From assembly GCA_022747635.1 (NCBI GenBank), contig JAKTNV010000009.1, positions 25,284,122 through 25,348,121 on the forward strand: DNA of 64,000 bases, read 5' to 3'. Shown here piece by piece: positions 33,265 through 50,258 of the stretch. Numbering within the stretch: position 1 is the first letter of the stretch; every line of letters starts with the position of its first letter. Origin of the DNA: Hetaerina americana. Lineage: Eukaryota; Arthropoda; Insecta; Odonata; Calopterygidae. The notes beneath the pieces are model-generated. The model was not told the DNA's origin. It searched no databases and saw nothing but the letters and a program-made list of their open reading frames with translations. Both the position numbers and the translations under genes were made by a program.

Positions 33265-36200
33265 ATTTGCGGATCTCGACGCCTGTTCATATTCAAATTT
33301 CAGCAAGGCACGTGCAAAGGCTTTAAGGGATGATAATAATGTAAGGAGAGCGTTACCGATTGGTTGCCTCTCGTGCGTGTGCCCTAAGGTAAATTGAATG
33401 GAACTCCAGGCAAATGCCAAGTTGGACCACTTTTTTTCCGCTCGTGAGAGGGCGTTGATGAAGAATTAAATTATGAAACATGAAAATCTTTGAGTTATTC
33501 AACCGTACAGTTTGTCAGTTATAACTCCCATCGTTCTGCATTTTACTTAGGGGTCACTTTGAGTGCTTCAGAGCCGGGCGCAGACCGCTGCTATACACGT
33601 TAGTGAAATCTATTTATGCATGAAAAGTGGGTACTTAAAAGTGGAGACAATTAATCAAAAAAGTAGTCTTACGTCATGGGATGTATTCTTACCTTTAATG
33701 GGGTTCATTAACTGCCCATAGGTAAACTGACCTAACTTCTTTATATATTGACTAATGTATAGCTTCTCGAATACAAAATTCGCATCCAAATGCCATGGGA
33801 AATTAAAATTACAATGTTTCCATATCTTTTGCGAAAATAATGGTTAAGTAATTCAAATATATGCAAAAGATTATTTCAATACTCACTATCTTATTCGCTT
33901 TATAAAGAAGGATAAGCGAGAATTTTTTAGAAACGGTTAATTACCGGCTGGCGTTTTTGCAGATGCATATAATAGGTTCAGGTAGCAATGAAAGGGATTC
34001 ATTTGGCCTATTCCGTCCTTTTTATCTGCCTTTGGACGTGAAACGATCTCAGCTATTTCGTCGTAAAAGCGTTACGCGTCCATCGTTTCAAGGGACTCAT
34101 TGTTTTTTCCTTCTCTCGAAGTAAATTAAATGCCTAGACAGCCGTTAAATCTTCTGCAAGCGATTTTTACTCTCTCTCTCTCTGTGGTCTTTAAAGGATT
34201 TTTTTCTCTTTTCTTCCAGTCAATTCAGTCTTCTAAGTCAGTGAGCTCGCTTTTCTCTCACCTTTTAATATTATTTTACAAATACCACAATTTCGTCGTA
34301 GACAGCTTTCTTTGGGAAAATGATCTGCAAGCATTGTTATAGGGAGATGATTAGGTTTTTCTTAGATATTCATTTACAGCGTGTATCTTAGGAGTACCCT
34401 GAGTCGGACCACTAGCTCAGGATACTTCTAGCTTCATTTATCGAATGAAGAAAGGTTTCTTTTAATATATGGGATTCAAGTGAACAGGAGTTTTTTTTTA
34501 ATGAGACACAGTTTATAGATCATATCATCGATGTTGTTCTGTTTTGCTTTGGTAGGTCAAGAAAAATCTGGTTTTACATGTAGGGTCTGAGAGCAATAAG
34601 GGAAGAGGACTTTGGAGGAGTAAAAATATGTAGTCTCTTTGGCTAACTTCTTCCACTTTCTGCTATTCCTGCCTACTTCTCTCGTCCCTGTCACATGTCT
34701 CGCATTGTTTCATAGATGATCTTCTATTGCTTATGCTCTCAGCATTAATCGTCTTTTGGGACTCTTCGAACTCATCCACCCAGGTCTTTTTTTCGATCTA
34801 TCCCCTCCTATCCAAAAGCAACTACTCTTATCTCACCATCGTAGCACATCTCTCTCATACTTTCACACCCTATTTCTCCTATGTTTCCCTCGAACGTTCC
34901 TCTAGTTACTAATGCCCAACTCTTATAATCGAAAGTTTTGCTCGTCCAGGCATACACCAAGTCACAGATCCCCACGGTAATTTGTGGAGATACACTTTTA
35001 TACTTTGATAATATTGATTCTTCAGACTTCATATTCTAATAAACTACTTATGTGCTATGAGTTTTATGATACAAATTGTAAAAGAGAGGAGTAAAAGTCT
35101 GGGTCACGGTTCATAAAATACGAATTCACTTGGCTTTCATTCTATGCCTAGACTATAGCAGTGGTAGTGAAAATGAAAATATAAACAGTGGCTATATGAT
35201 GGTTGTAGACAAATGGGGGAAACAAAAGAAACCAAAGAAGATAAAGAAAAAAGTCTTTGGAGAGAGGATGAGGGTTGAGGACAGTGACAGCATGAAGAGG
35301 ATAACTAATGAGATACATTCAGAGCCACTACTGAAGACCACAATGGGGCTGCGGAAGAAGCGAACCGGAGAGGAATTGCGAGGATGAATGCCCAAAAATT
35401 ATGAAATACATCAGTACTCGGAATTGTAAAGAAATAGAAGATGGCAGGTGATAGGATACCTGGGACGGGTACTGAATATCATTTGCCAAATCGAGGGAGT
35501 ATGGTAATGTGCGTAACCAACTGTTTAATGAATATTCTAATTCATGTGTTAAAAGATTACCCGAGATTAGGGTTTTTAGCCCACCTACTACATAACGTAA
35601 TGCTTTATTTGGATTGAGCGACTGTTGGATGTGCATATAATCTGGTAATTAATGTTGCATTGATATAATTTTTCGAAAAAAACGTACATATGCAAGATTT
35701 TCTAGTGGCTTCGTAGTAACGCTTAAAAAAGAGCAATATTTTTTTACGATTTTTACAATGCAGTTGAATTAAAATACTATAAAAATTTATCACATATTGT
35801 AGCTTTATTTTTTAAATTCTCAAATAAACAACTTGCTAATATTAGTATTGAACAATTAACTGATTCTGATTAAGGCCTCTCTGAGTTGAAGTATATCGAT
35901 CGTGTCCAACAATTTCAAGTTCAATTAATTTTCAAGTCATCTTCAAAAATTTCCCGCTAAAGTTAAAACTTTTGTTGTAAACCATTTCCGATTTGTTGGA
36001 AACGTCGGCGTTCTGCTGCGGACGACCGTTTACTCAGCCGCTAGAGGGAGTACTGATTGAAATGGTCCTTTTGCTGACCGAAATTTATAGTTCGTCGTTA
36101 GGGTCATCGGGAATGATTTCGGTTGGCGCCGCGATTAAAAAAAAATAAAAATTTTATGGGAAAGGCAGACGTATTTTTTTCAACTGAAAGGATATTTTCG

Positions 36201-36370
36201 ATTTAATTACGAGCGGAACGAATAGTATAGTAACTTCCTGTCTCCAGACGCTTCCGTGGTCTCCCGCTCGAGTTGTGATTGACGTGGAAAAAAAACGCAA
36301 AAACTTACTCACTTGGATCGTAGTGGAAATAGGGGGAGGGGTAAAGGCGGTCTCTTTTGAAGGCAATACG
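33265..36370. other. Long stretch without recognised gene
   Basis: Nothing was recognised with confidence. The segments 34600-35030 and 35130-35640 have a worn, gene-like mix of frames and could be another decayed repeat, but no motif is clear enough to assign. Confidence 0.35.
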
Positions 36371-36379
36371 AATGTGAAT

Positions 36380-36660
36380 GGAGACGAGGAAAGGGTGGAA
36401 GGAGGAAGGGTGGGGGTGCGAGAACACCCTCCCTCTCTCTCGGGGACCAGGCCGCCTGCGCTCGGGGGGGAGGGAGGGTGTTGGAGGGAGTTGAATTCCT
36501 CTCGGAAAGACTGCTCGGTGCGGAATGCACATTATTCTTCGTCCCTGCCAGAGAATCCAACTGCAACTAGTTCTTTACGGGGGGAGGACGTGCTTTCCGA
36601 CCGATTTTCTCGTCGCGTGATCTGCCGGAAGGGCCCTTCGGAAATCTCATACGCGAGTGC
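36380..36660. other. CpG-rich island
   Basis: GC-rich with G runs on the plus strand and frequent CpG. No recognised protein. Confidence 0.45.
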
Positions 36661-36719
36661 AATAACGTCAGCAATCGACAGGGATACTGTCTTTCCAATC
36701 AATTGACGATGATGAGTGT

Positions 36720-36990
36720 TCTGCCATATAGACAGATTTTCCCACTGTAGTTTCCTTTGCCACCCTCTTCATCCACCCACACTCATCCTGTTGATATCAA
36801 TCACTTTTTTCTTTTCTTTCTCGTTCAAACTTTTACATTCACCCCCTTGTCCACGTTTCAAATGCTTCGAATCTTGTTTTTTTTCTCTTTCTCTCCAGGT
36901 GTCTTCATCTCTGCCCCATAATGGGATGCGCTCACAGTTAATCATTTCAGTATTCTTTATCTCAATCATATTTCTAGCGATCCAAATTGG
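36720..36990 (-). mobile_element. LINE fragment: RT thumb region
   Basis: On the minus strand YGAE (about 36920-36909) followed by a W-R-E-R-E-K-K block, then in another frame RFEAFETWTRG (about 36873-36841). This corresponds to L-Y-G-A-E-T-W-T-L-R-K-E-D-x-R-R-L-E-A-F-E-M-W of RTE-like LINEs. It is frameshifted and dead, and independent of the next copy because the block order on this strand does not fit a single element. Confidence 0.65.
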
Positions 36991-36999
36991 AGGTGATTA

Positions 37000-37435
37000 A
37001 TCTATATAATTTCGTTAAAAAATAGGTTTTGTTTATCTTCCCATAATCTACCCAAAGTTGGGGAATCGTTACGTCAAGGCAACGCATTTGCTTATTTTGT
37101 CTTGAAATTCGTTCAAAAATGTGTGCAAACTGTTACAATTATTCAAATGATAAACAAAGTTGTACAAATGAAGGAATAATCCTCCTGACGTTTATGTGAG
37201 GCATGCAGCGATAAGAAACTGCTTTCTACTCTGAGATAAATAGCTTACTCAGTTGTGTTTACACGTTTATATTTGACAGTAGAGTACAACCCATTAATTT
37301 TCCAGGCACTTGGATGAAGTAAGTTTATTGTTAAAGCGTGTCTAAGCGATTAAGGTAGATTTTATTTGTGTACAGAGAATAATCACTGCTGATCCTCACT
37401 TACATCCACACGACGTGGCACCCTATACTACAAAC
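37000..37435. other. AT-rich stretch without recognised feature
   Basis: Nothing was recognised. Confidence 0.4.
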
Positions 37436-37439
37436 ATTT

Positions 37440-37690
37440 CTTCAATTCAGCTTACTTTTTGCCTCCCTTCATTCCATCCAACATGCCTCTTCTCGTCCTC
37501 CCCTTTCCTCGCTTGCCTAACATCCCCCCTCCGCATGACAGTCTTTTTCAACATTCCACCGCCAATCAAAACGCTATGCATGCAATTTTCTTGCCTCCTA
37601 TCCCCCCTCCGCAACTCCTTCTCTCCAGTGCCACCCTGACGAGTACTTCCTCGTTTCTTTTCTTTTCCGTTCATTCCACTTTTTTACATT
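37440..37690 (-). mobile_element. LINE fragment: RT C-terminal tail
   Basis: The minus strand gives RRQENCMHSVLIGGGMLKKT (for R-R-G-x-L-I-G-H-V-L-R-G-x-G-M-L-K-T) and, in another frame, GKRGKGRTRRGMLDGMKGG and AELKK. The blocks match the tails at 30540 and 1600. It is 5'-truncated and dead. Confidence 0.8.
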
Positions 37691-37699
37691 CTTATCCAC

Positions 37700-38335
37700 A
37701 ACCATAAAATCACATAATCCTCCAATCTAGACTTGTCATCTTGTCTTAACTATTAATTTTCAGCGCAGTGTAGAACTACACTCGTTTAAGTTTTAACTAA
37801 TATTTTCTCCACTTCATTTCTTTTCTCTTGGTCCATACGATCAACTTCTTACTCTTTGTATGAACTCATAAATGATTCTTTCTTTAATGCAATTCTTCTC
37901 ATGTCGCAACTAATCCTCGCATTTTCGTTCAAAGCCCTTCCAAGATAGGTCAACGGATCGATCTGCTCTATTCGTTACTCCATTTGATACGATGGAGAGT
38001 TAATTGTATACAGATATAAAATAATCTGCCCACCCTTCATGTAGTTATTGCTAAGTGGGTGCGCAATGAGCACCACCAATGTGGTAAATAAACATTCCTC
38101 ATTTATTTGATCGATTGATGAAGGATGTCACTTGTAATTGATTTGATTATAATGACATTCTTACGTTCTTACGCCAATTCCTTTCGGATAGGCAATGTCA
38201 AGAAAAGCCTGGAGTTAAGTAACGAAATAAAACTCCCTCTCTCTCTCTCCCTCTTAGTAATTTCCTTCACACAACCCTATCCTTGCTCACTCATCTAGCT
38301 TTCGTACATTCATGGGTGCCTCCCTCCGTTGCTCG
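37700..38335. other. Stretch without recognised feature
   Basis: No gene was seen. A short CT repeat lies at about 38233-38253. Confidence 0.4.
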
Positions 38336-38339
38336 TCGC

Positions 38340-38600
38340 CTTTAAACCTTGCGCGCGTAATTCTCGGACGCAGAATCGCATGCCGGGCCCATGTGCATGC
38401 TCGTCTCATCGTCATGCAGACAGCTTGGCGACCTAATCTTTACGTCCCATTGCAATTTAGATCGCGTTGTGACAAGTAGTCCGGCTGCGTGGCGTGACGT
38501 CAGTGGGAGGGAGGGAAGTGACTTCGAGTGGTAGTAGTAATAGGCGAACGAAGTGTCTGGCGCGTTTGTCGGCTGCCGCACATAAGCAAGGAGGTGTAAC
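38340..38600. other. CpG-rich island with CRE palindrome
   Basis: CpG-rich segment. TGACGTCA lies at 38495-38502 inside GGCGTGACGTCAGTGGG. A regulatory role is inferred. Confidence 0.45.
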
Positions 38601-38604
38601 CAAT

Positions 38605-39835
38605 GCTCTTGGCTAAGTAATTCGCTCGGCCATACTGGATACGTACCCTTTGCTCTGACGGACAGCGGTAAACTTACTAGCTCTCGATAGTTCCGGGAAA
38701 AAAATTGAACATATAAAGATTATCAAAATGCAATTTTAACTCTATGAATAAATGTATTTTCAATTATTACAGTTAAATCAAGGATACGCTGCTGACAAAT
38801 TTTTGCACGAAATATTTGAATATTGGCTTAGCCTGGGTTATCAGTGATGCAAGATATAGTCCCCTTTTACAGATCAAGGGCACATTTTTTTATTCCTTCC
38901 TTGAAAATGACGACTTTTATTGCGAATCGTGTCAGAATACAAACGGGCGAGTAATAATTACTAATGTGCTCATAATTATATAGATTAATATGCAATCGAG
39001 CAGTATGTTGGAATTGTATAATATCACTTAGAGCCATGCATAGGGTGGATTCTACTGATAAGTAATTTGCTAGGGTTAAAAAATAAATTCTTGCTCGTAA
39101 GTACATTTGGGTATAAAATAATTTCATCGCTTACCTTGAAAAAAATACAACGGGAGAACGGAAATGTGCTATTTGCATTAATCGAATTGCAAAAAAATAT
39201 TATGCATGTGAGTACTTTTTAATAGGCAACATACCTATGCCCTAAAATGACTTCAAGTCTGGATTAACTTAAAAACTTGCTGCTATCAAACTAAAAGTCG
39301 AATGAGAACTGCGAACTATGTGGTCAAATTCTTTGAAATTTTCGTAAATCTCATAGTATGAAATCTCTATGTATTTCAATTATCATGAGTTGATTAAAGC
39401 CGTTAGATAATAAATATGGAGTCTTTCATTAATATATATACTCACAGTCTTACTTACTATATTACGATAAAATAGATTTCATGCGAAATAATGCGTTTTA
39501 TAATTGAAATGACCAGCCAACTTCACCATGCCCTGTTCCAACTGTGTGTATTTAAGATAATTTGATCTTATCCGATCCTTTTTGATCAAACGGAAGAATA
39601 AAGGAATGACAATCTTCAACTTTTTATGTCGATTTGATCTTCGTTATCCATTCAGCAGACGTAATAGCCCCCAAACAGGCGTCTGGGTTCACAGCCCCAT
39701 CAAGGATTCGCATAATTAAATTCGCTGGACTCAAAAGCTGATCTCCTATCGATATTTTTTCTCAGAACATCTTAATAGGAGATTTATGTCGGTTAAGCAA
39801 GGAGGTTCACGATGAGGAAGAGTTAGGTGGAATCG
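38605..39835. other. AT-rich stretch without recognised feature
   Basis: Nothing was recognised. Confidence 0.4.
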
Positions 39836-39839
39836 CTGA

Positions 39840-40640
39840 TCTGATGTGCTATGGCATGCGAGGGACGGGGCGTCGCCTCCAATCTTGCTAGTCCGCTGAT
39901 AAGTTACTGCCTCCGCAAACGAAAAAAACGGGCGTGTGCTAGCGAAGCGACCGACACCCTTTTAATGCCATCACGAATCGTGGATCAGTGCCAGGGCGCC
40001 CTCGGCGAGCGACATGAATCTACGATGGCCCGTGACGCGCCTCCGAGGCTCGCGTGAATCTCCCAAGCGCAATCGCGTGATACGCGGCGGGGCAGCGTAA
40101 GTGCTAATTAAGGAGGAGGTTATAATAACAGGATTATCTCATCGGAGAACGCGCCTATCCAGTCGCTCCGGGTCTGCTGAAGAATTCTCTTGGGACTGCT
40201 TGAGGAGGGTGGGAGGGGATTAAATATTTATCATTCCAAATGGCATTCCTTAGTATGCGGTTATTTTGTCAACCTCATCGCCGAACTTAGGGCCGTTTTT
40301 TTCTTCCCTTCCCCCCCACCTCTCTACCCTCCCTCCTCCTCCTCCCACTCAAACTCCCACCCCATCCTCGTTTTCCATCCACACACGCCCCCCTCATCAT
40401 TCCATCCCCGCCTCTCCGCCCGATCTCCGGGCATCACGCAGATTTTGATTCCCCGTGACTCGCTCGCCTTGAGACCCCAAACAGTATTAACTCTCGCGCC
40501 CCGATGTCTCCGCGACCATCCGTCCATTTCGTGAGATTGCCAATTGAATTTTTTTTCCCCGTCGCGGCGGAGTGAAACGAAGGGGAAAAAATGGAGAGGG
40601 GTAGGGATGGGAGAGGACCGCCGTGGAAAGACGTCTCGCT
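39840..40640. other. CpG-rich segments upstream of candidate promoter
   Basis: Two GC-rich patches (about 39840-40170 and 40290-40640), the second pyrimidine-rich with many CCTCC and CCACCCC runs. No protein was recognised. The second patch ends at the E-box and TATA box described next. Confidence 0.45.
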
Positions 40641-40644
40641 TCGT

Positions 40645-40695
40645 CACGTGTTAGATATAAAAGTTTCTCGTTGGAACTGGGACAGCCGTCAAAAT
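40645..40695 (+). promoter_or_regulatory. Candidate core promoter (E-box plus TATA)
   Basis: CACGTG (40645-40650) is followed by TATAAAAG (40656-40663), a strong metazoan TATA form. An initiator-like GTCAAA lies at 40688-40693, a few bases further than the best spacing. It lies at the edge of a CpG-rich patch. No downstream gene was identified, so this is a suggestion only. Confidence 0.3.
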
Positions 40696-40734
40696 AGTAG
40701 TTCGCTCTTTCGGGCACGTCGAGTTGTTTAGTCT

Positions 40735-42555
40735 GGAACCAGCTCTCGCATCCCTTAGTCTTCTCCTTAATAAGAGTCGGTGGCTTAGAAGAATTTTTTT
40801 ATCGCATTAAAGTCATAACATTGTATAAAATATTCACCTTAATTCGTTTATTGATGACTCAATGCGTCTTTCTAAACAGGGAAACCGTATTTTTTTGCTT
40901 GCAGCCCTCCTTCTATCAGTTTTCAAATTAAAGCGCTTCAATAAGATAAGGCGATGATCAGGTTAACTTCCCCTACTGAGGCAATTATCAGAAGACCAAA
41001 TTGCATGACACAAAAGAATTGACCTGCTTTGACATATGATTCCGGCGTATATTTCCAGTCTTATGTGTTACATTTTTTAAAAGACGATTTTTTTTGCCGG
41101 TCGAATTGCGAAGATAGTTTCCCCGCGGAGCTCCAACTTGAGTGGTGACTCACACGCCGGTGCTATTACGAGTATCAAGTTCGTGGAGTCAGGATTTCTT
41201 GATTGCCAATTCAAGGCCTAATAAGGTTCCTGGGGATGTGGACTGTAATTGAGGGTTTATTTCTTGGTCTTCACTTGTATCAAATTAAAATTGATTTACC
41301 ATTTGCATGAGGGACAGGAGTACTCGTTAACGATGTTACTTTATTATGGGTGAAAGGGAATTTGTAAAAATCAACATAGAAATGGGTTGTTGTGAAACTT
41401 GCCTTATCATTACAGAGATATTGGCCGGTGTTTGGTGGTGTAGAATTAATATAAAGATTGCGTCCCTCTTCAATATATCAAATCAAGGCTTGCTGAATCC
41501 ATATGTTGTCTTTTGAAAATTTTGAAACGGCCTTTTGTTTTGCATCACAGTTCAACAAAATATCCAAAGAGACTTTGCGTAGGTTTTAAAATGCCGAAGA
41601 AAATAACTAAATGTCTTTCTGTTCCGAGGAATTATTTATATTTCGCGGTTGATGTCGTCATTACGGTATAATTTATGGCCTTCGGACATCCGGTCTGCTC
41701 ATGTTACTTTCCTTACTTCTCTTCTTTCTGGAAATCTTGCAGCTTTCGTGGATGCCGCGGAAGTTGTCCAAGTCATGGGTTAACTCACGCTTCTCTCCAG
41801 AAGTGGCATATATGTACACATTTCAAACTATCGCGTATGTTTTGGCCTTATTTTTTCTTCGAGACGCCTTCCGACCATCTTGAAGTGGAAATGTCATTGT
41901 CCATAATAGAGATGCAAGTTGATTTGTATTTTAGCCGAAATAAATTACTAAATAATTGCAGAATGATTGTGAAAGCACTTTAGGCGTGTTCTACAGTACC
42001 ATAACAATTGGACCATCATAATTCGACCCAATACAAGCAGTTGTTTTGAACATTTATTTCATGAAGTGTTGCTATAAAATATGTGAAATGAAGTTAAGCT
42101 TTTTAAATAGTTAGGTTTGTTATTGGTAATCGGAAATCGTGTACGCATTTTCTTATCAATCAGTGTGAATAACACTTAAATCTTTGAGTACTTGGTATCA
42201 TATTCATACCGTGTTTTGTTTCCTCTTCGGTTAATATTAATTAATAACTGGGTCAGTAATGTGATGGTTAATTGTTGAACCGATCATTAGTTTAAGCCAT
42301 GGTATCCATCTGTACTTCCCAACATGTATTTTCAATTCAGGATGCACAGAAATATTTTTATGATCAGCTTGTTTCTGTTATCAAAGCGAGCCGAGTTCCG
42401 CGGGTATGGTTCACCAGGACGGACGTGCTTTTCATGTGCAAATCGACGAATGGCAAGCTACGGAAGGGATTCGCATCTTCTGCACGCCTGATGCGCATCT
42501 GGAAAAAAGACCAAAATCCCAAAAAGACTTCCGCAGGAAGATTCGCAAAAAAACT
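40735..42555. other. AT-rich stretch without recognised feature
   Basis: Nothing was recognised. Frames at 41675-41983 and 42299-42634 show no domain. Confidence 0.4.
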
Positions 42556-42559
42556 CGGC

Positions 42560-43090
42560 TACGCGGATGATAAAAAAATGACGAGGAGAGGAGAATGGTG
42601 GGGGGGAGAAGCGGTGGGCACAGTGAGAGAATAACGACCCTCTGACAGAATCACAAACGCCACTTCGAAAAAAAATCGACAACCTTACTCTCTCGTAGTA
42701 GTCGCATCGTTTCCTTCGCATCCTTCTTGGGGAGAATTTTGCCCTTCACTTTTTTGTCACCACCCCCCCCTCCCCCATCCATTTCCCTCAACCCTTCTCA
42801 TCTCTTTATTTAGATGAATGGCCCGCGGTCACACTCGTAAGAGCCAAAGCAGCTGGGTTTCTTAGCGGTGAAGGGGACGCGTTTGTGTGGTGAGGGAAGG
42901 GTGGTGGGTGGGAGGTTTAGGGATCCAGAGGGAGCACTTATAATTTTTCCCTCCACGCACCCTTTTGACTTCCTCCCCTCTGACCCCAGAGCAGCGTGGA
43001 GACGTTTATTATGAGAATACGCCTCGTCCCCTTTTCTCGCCCTCCCCCGACCTCGAATCACGCCTCACCCTCGCCGTCCCGAAACGCGCT
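42560..43090. other. CpG-rich island
   Basis: GC-rich with C and G runs, and frequent CpG in its second half. No recognised protein. A short CTAT/CTCT repeat follows at about 43143-43180. Confidence 0.4.
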
Positions 43091-43179
43091 CATCCCCTCC
43101 CCACTCTGCGAAATGTAAATTGGTGAACTTATTACCGCCTTCAGCTCTCTATCTCTCTATCAATCTATCTATCTCTCTA

Positions 43180-43880
43180 ACTCAAGTGCATCCATCGCCT
43201 TTTATTGGATCCGAAAGCGCGCACGAATTCAGAGCGGTTCGGAAGACGGTTGAAGGAGCTTGCAATGACTTTTCATGAGGAAGCGGTAGGATGATGATTG
43301 AGCCTTCGAAAAACGGAAGTGATGTGATTCCGAAGAAGCAGGAAAGCTTAGTAAAACATTGAAGAAGGGAATAAACTAAAGTCAGTGGAGCAGCTAATGT
43401 GTTTGGGTAGTATTTCAAAGGAAAATGAGCGTGGTCGTGGGGACATGAGGAGATGGATGTCATTTTCAAAAGAAGCATTTTAAACTAAGGAAGAAAATAT
43501 TAGGAAAGACTTCAGTACGGAGGAGAGAAATTTATTGGTCTGAAACCTGGTATTTGTGGCAAGAGGCTGAGCGTTTTATTGGAGGTTTTTGTGACGTGAG
43601 CGTGGTGGAGAGTCGTTAGAAGAAGTTGGGGTCTAGGGGAAGACAAAAAGTCAAGTTTTTAACGTGGTAGGTGGGGAGAGGAAGATGATAGGGGAAACTC
43701 GAAAAAGTCAGAAATGTGGGTGGAGGGAATGTTGAAAGGTACGTAGTTAGGTGATACGGCAGGGATGTTGAATGCCGTGATGGCAGGGAGGATGTTTGGG
43801 AAGGTGGGGAAAGGGGGTTCTTGGATGGAATGAAGGCAGGCAGAAGCTACGAAGAAACGAAGACGGAAATAAGGTAGGGC
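43180..43880 (+). mobile_element. LINE fragment: RT palm end to C-terminus
   Basis: The plus strand gives CLGSISKENERGRGDMRRW (about 43398-43455), the Y-L-G-S block. FSKEAF follows, then a worn thumb region. The frame then gives FLDGMKAGRSYEETKTE (about 43818-43870), which is the M-L-D-G-M-K-E-G-x-x-Y-x-E-L-K tail. Many stops and frameshifts. It is the second longest copy after 240-1680. The long minus-strand frame at 43659-44078 is the shadow of this remnant. Confidence 0.75.
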
Positions 43881-43889
43881 AAACATATA

Positions 43890-47530
<3,641 letters not shown>

Positions 47531-47674
47531 TTATGCATATAAATCATGACGATGGTCGTGCCGTCGAAACGTCAAAACTACATGTGCGTGTCCATTCTTT
47601 GTGTTTCTATGTTTTAAAAATCCAAATTTGTGTTTTAATATATTTGTGTGTCGCCGAAGAGCGTTCCATTTCGA

Positions 47675-47676
<2 letters not shown>

Positions 47677-47735
<59 letters not shown>
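47677..47735. repeat. (TA)n microsatellite
   Basis: Pure TA array between unassigned sequences. Confidence 0.95.
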
Positions 47736-47738
<3 letters not shown>

Positions 47739-47739
47739 G

Positions 47740-48550
47740 TGTTTTGGAAGAAAACGATATTTTTGTTTCTCTGTCTTCCTTCAACTCCTGCAACCGCGAA
47801 CTCTCAGAAGGCTCCACGTCAATCTAACTTCCTTAGCATTCACTCGCTCGGCTTATCAATAATTTAATTTTCAAACCATCATTTCTAATCATCATTGGGA
47901 TAATTTTTTGAAAAAAATGTAGTGCATAATGCAAAATAAATTTATGCATCCTCATCAAGGTAGGTAAAAAAAACTACTTCATGGATCTATGCTAAATAAA
48001 TGAACAAGATGTGAAATGGTTTTGTCAACTTTACAAATGTGAGTTGAACGTGTCGTCTATTTGGATAGCCTTATGTCACTGCCTTTCATGCTGCCATTTT
48101 GACCTATTAATTTGACAAATGGGCACTAATGGAAGCCGCGCGCCAAGAAGAACAAATGGCAGAACAATCCGCCCACCTAGAACTCCGAAAGCCGTAAATT
48201 CCCTCCCCGTGTTGCAGTCCACGTCGTAAAGTCGCTTGCAGTCCAAGAAAGTGATTTCTGCTTGTTTCATAATTATCCTCGCCTCGTGAATGCATTTGAA
48301 TGGATAGGTTGATTTTCCTTGATCTATAAATTATGACGTTATCAACCCTATTTCCACGAAAAAGTATGCAGTCATCAGGAATCCTATTCGGGTGGAGCTG
48401 AATGTCTCGGAGACATTGCAAATGCTTTGGTTTTTAGTAACGGGATTTGGGAAACTTTGATTTCTGGAGTAATATTTAAGGGACTACCATCGTCTCGGCA
48501 TAGTTAATTATAATTTTACTTGTCAAAAATTGGTAGAAAATTATTACCCT
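47740..48550. other. Stretch without recognised feature
   Basis: Nothing was recognised. Confidence 0.4.
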
Positions 48551-48555
48551 GACGG

Positions 48556-48720
48556 CATAATACGGTAGCTCAAGGTTTAGTGCTGACTTGTTACTCCGAA
48601 GGTCCGAGTTCGATTCCCCTTGATGGGATTTTCCAGAGAGTTCCCGTCTAAAGAGACGTCTAATAATGATCCTTGTTGAGGATACGTAAACCTGCCTATG
48701 GTATGATACCAATCTATCGA
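48556..48720 (+). mobile_element. tRNA-like SINE
   Basis: A box GGTAGCTCAAGGTTTAG and B box GGTCCGAGTTCGATTCC at tRNA spacing, followed by a body with GGATTTTCCAGAGAG. It is distinct from units A and B. The 3' end is not defined. Confidence 0.6.
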
Positions 48721-48724
48721 TCGA

Positions 48725-50225
48725 ATAGGGTGGTGAACTGGTTTATTCTGCGTCTATTGGCGAAAGAGGATAGCAATCAAGGAATTGTCGAAGTTACAGC
48801 CGAAAGCCTATTACTAATTTTGTGCATGCAGAATCATAGTGGGTCTAAATTAGGGTTCTTTATAAACACTTAATGTGCGATGAATAATGTGTTCTTTGGG
48901 ATTTTTCCCCATCGTTTTTCATACCAACCAAAACAGTTTTCCCATGTATCATTTCAGCTCCTTCAGGTGAATGATACACGCAAACGAATAAAATTACTTG
49001 GAAATAAATCTGAAAGGTAATCTGCGGGAATAGAATTTATATTAATGTTGAATTGATGGGTGCTGTTCATTTTATCATAAGAGTAAGAGTTTAAGATGTT
49101 GCCATTTCATCGGCGTGTATTTATGAAAATTTATGAAAGGTAAAGGCTTTTTTTCTTTGTGTTAATTTTTGCAGTTAAAAGCAGAAACATTTTGCAAAGC
49201 CGAAGTTTCACGGTGTATTTGTACGTAATTGTGACGAAATGAAGGCAGGTATGCGTCATTAAATAACCGTTTAACGTAGGTCGGGACTTTCAGGACGTCA
49301 GGGTGTGTCTAGTTAGACGAAGCTAACAAATGTAGCTACGTACAGTCTGTGTCTATCCAAAATCCATCTTAGAGTAAAAGTAATAATAATTCATGAACTA
49401 CTTCAATATTCCCACGTAGGTGAAGTAAACGTACGACCGGAGTATTCTGTGAAGTTCGTTAATTTAAGGAGCCTTGTACATTTTTGATGAAAGCCAGCTG
49501 AAGGTTTGTTTTTCTCAATTCTTGCATTCATATCGATCACTCCTATACCATGGAAGACTTAGAATTGGGTCTTGATCATAGTCCTCCATTACGAAGACCC
49601 ACATGAATTAATTTTGAAGACGTCATGCACAGAGCACTCAAAGGTAAAAATTGACTCTTTGAATTATGATTTTATCCGAATCTAAATTTTTGTCAGTACT
49701 TTCGGTCTTCATCGCTAATGTTTCGTGCGATAAATATTTCTTGGCTTAGGTTAATGTTTTAGTAGTTTGGTTGCACACTCCAAACATCAGCTATCGGAGC
49801 ACCATTATTCACCTAAATAATCGATTAGCGTCAATTACACGTATGTTTACCCCACCGTGTGATCTTTCTGGATTCAATATTATAACACTGTTTCGGAACT
49901 CAAGTAGAATGTCGTGGCAAAATTATAACGTTCGACTACAGGTTAAGTATTTAGCAAAACTCAATAATAACGAGAAATTCTGCAGTTAGGAGTTATCGCT
50001 TGCTCGTGAGTCAATAGTCAGAAATAATTAAAAAATCATTCCTCTTTTTTTAAATGTAAAGCTACATAAAATATGCGGAACGATGAGCAAGCGTCCATTT
50101 CATTGGAAGTTCCACTGAAACGATGAAGAGTTAGTAAAAAGGCTCCGGGGCTCAGTAACATCAGTGGGAGTGAGCTCATAAAACGGGCGCCACACCACAT
50201 AACGGACGCCTGTAATAATAAAACA
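48725..50225. other. AT-rich stretch without recognised feature
   Basis: No gene was recognised. Confidence 0.4.
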
Positions 50226-50258
50226 TAAAAAGGCTCCACTCCCTATCTACGCTATTGT

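Noticed and set aside
34600..35640. Another LINE or gene remnant.
   Set aside because: The worn frames looked suggestive, but no conserved block could be matched with confidence.
47548..47580. Possible third hammerhead-like motif (TGACGA, GTCGAAACGTC).
   Set aside because: The core C before TGACGA is A, helix I does not pair, and the possible helix II competes with the core. Too degenerate to call.
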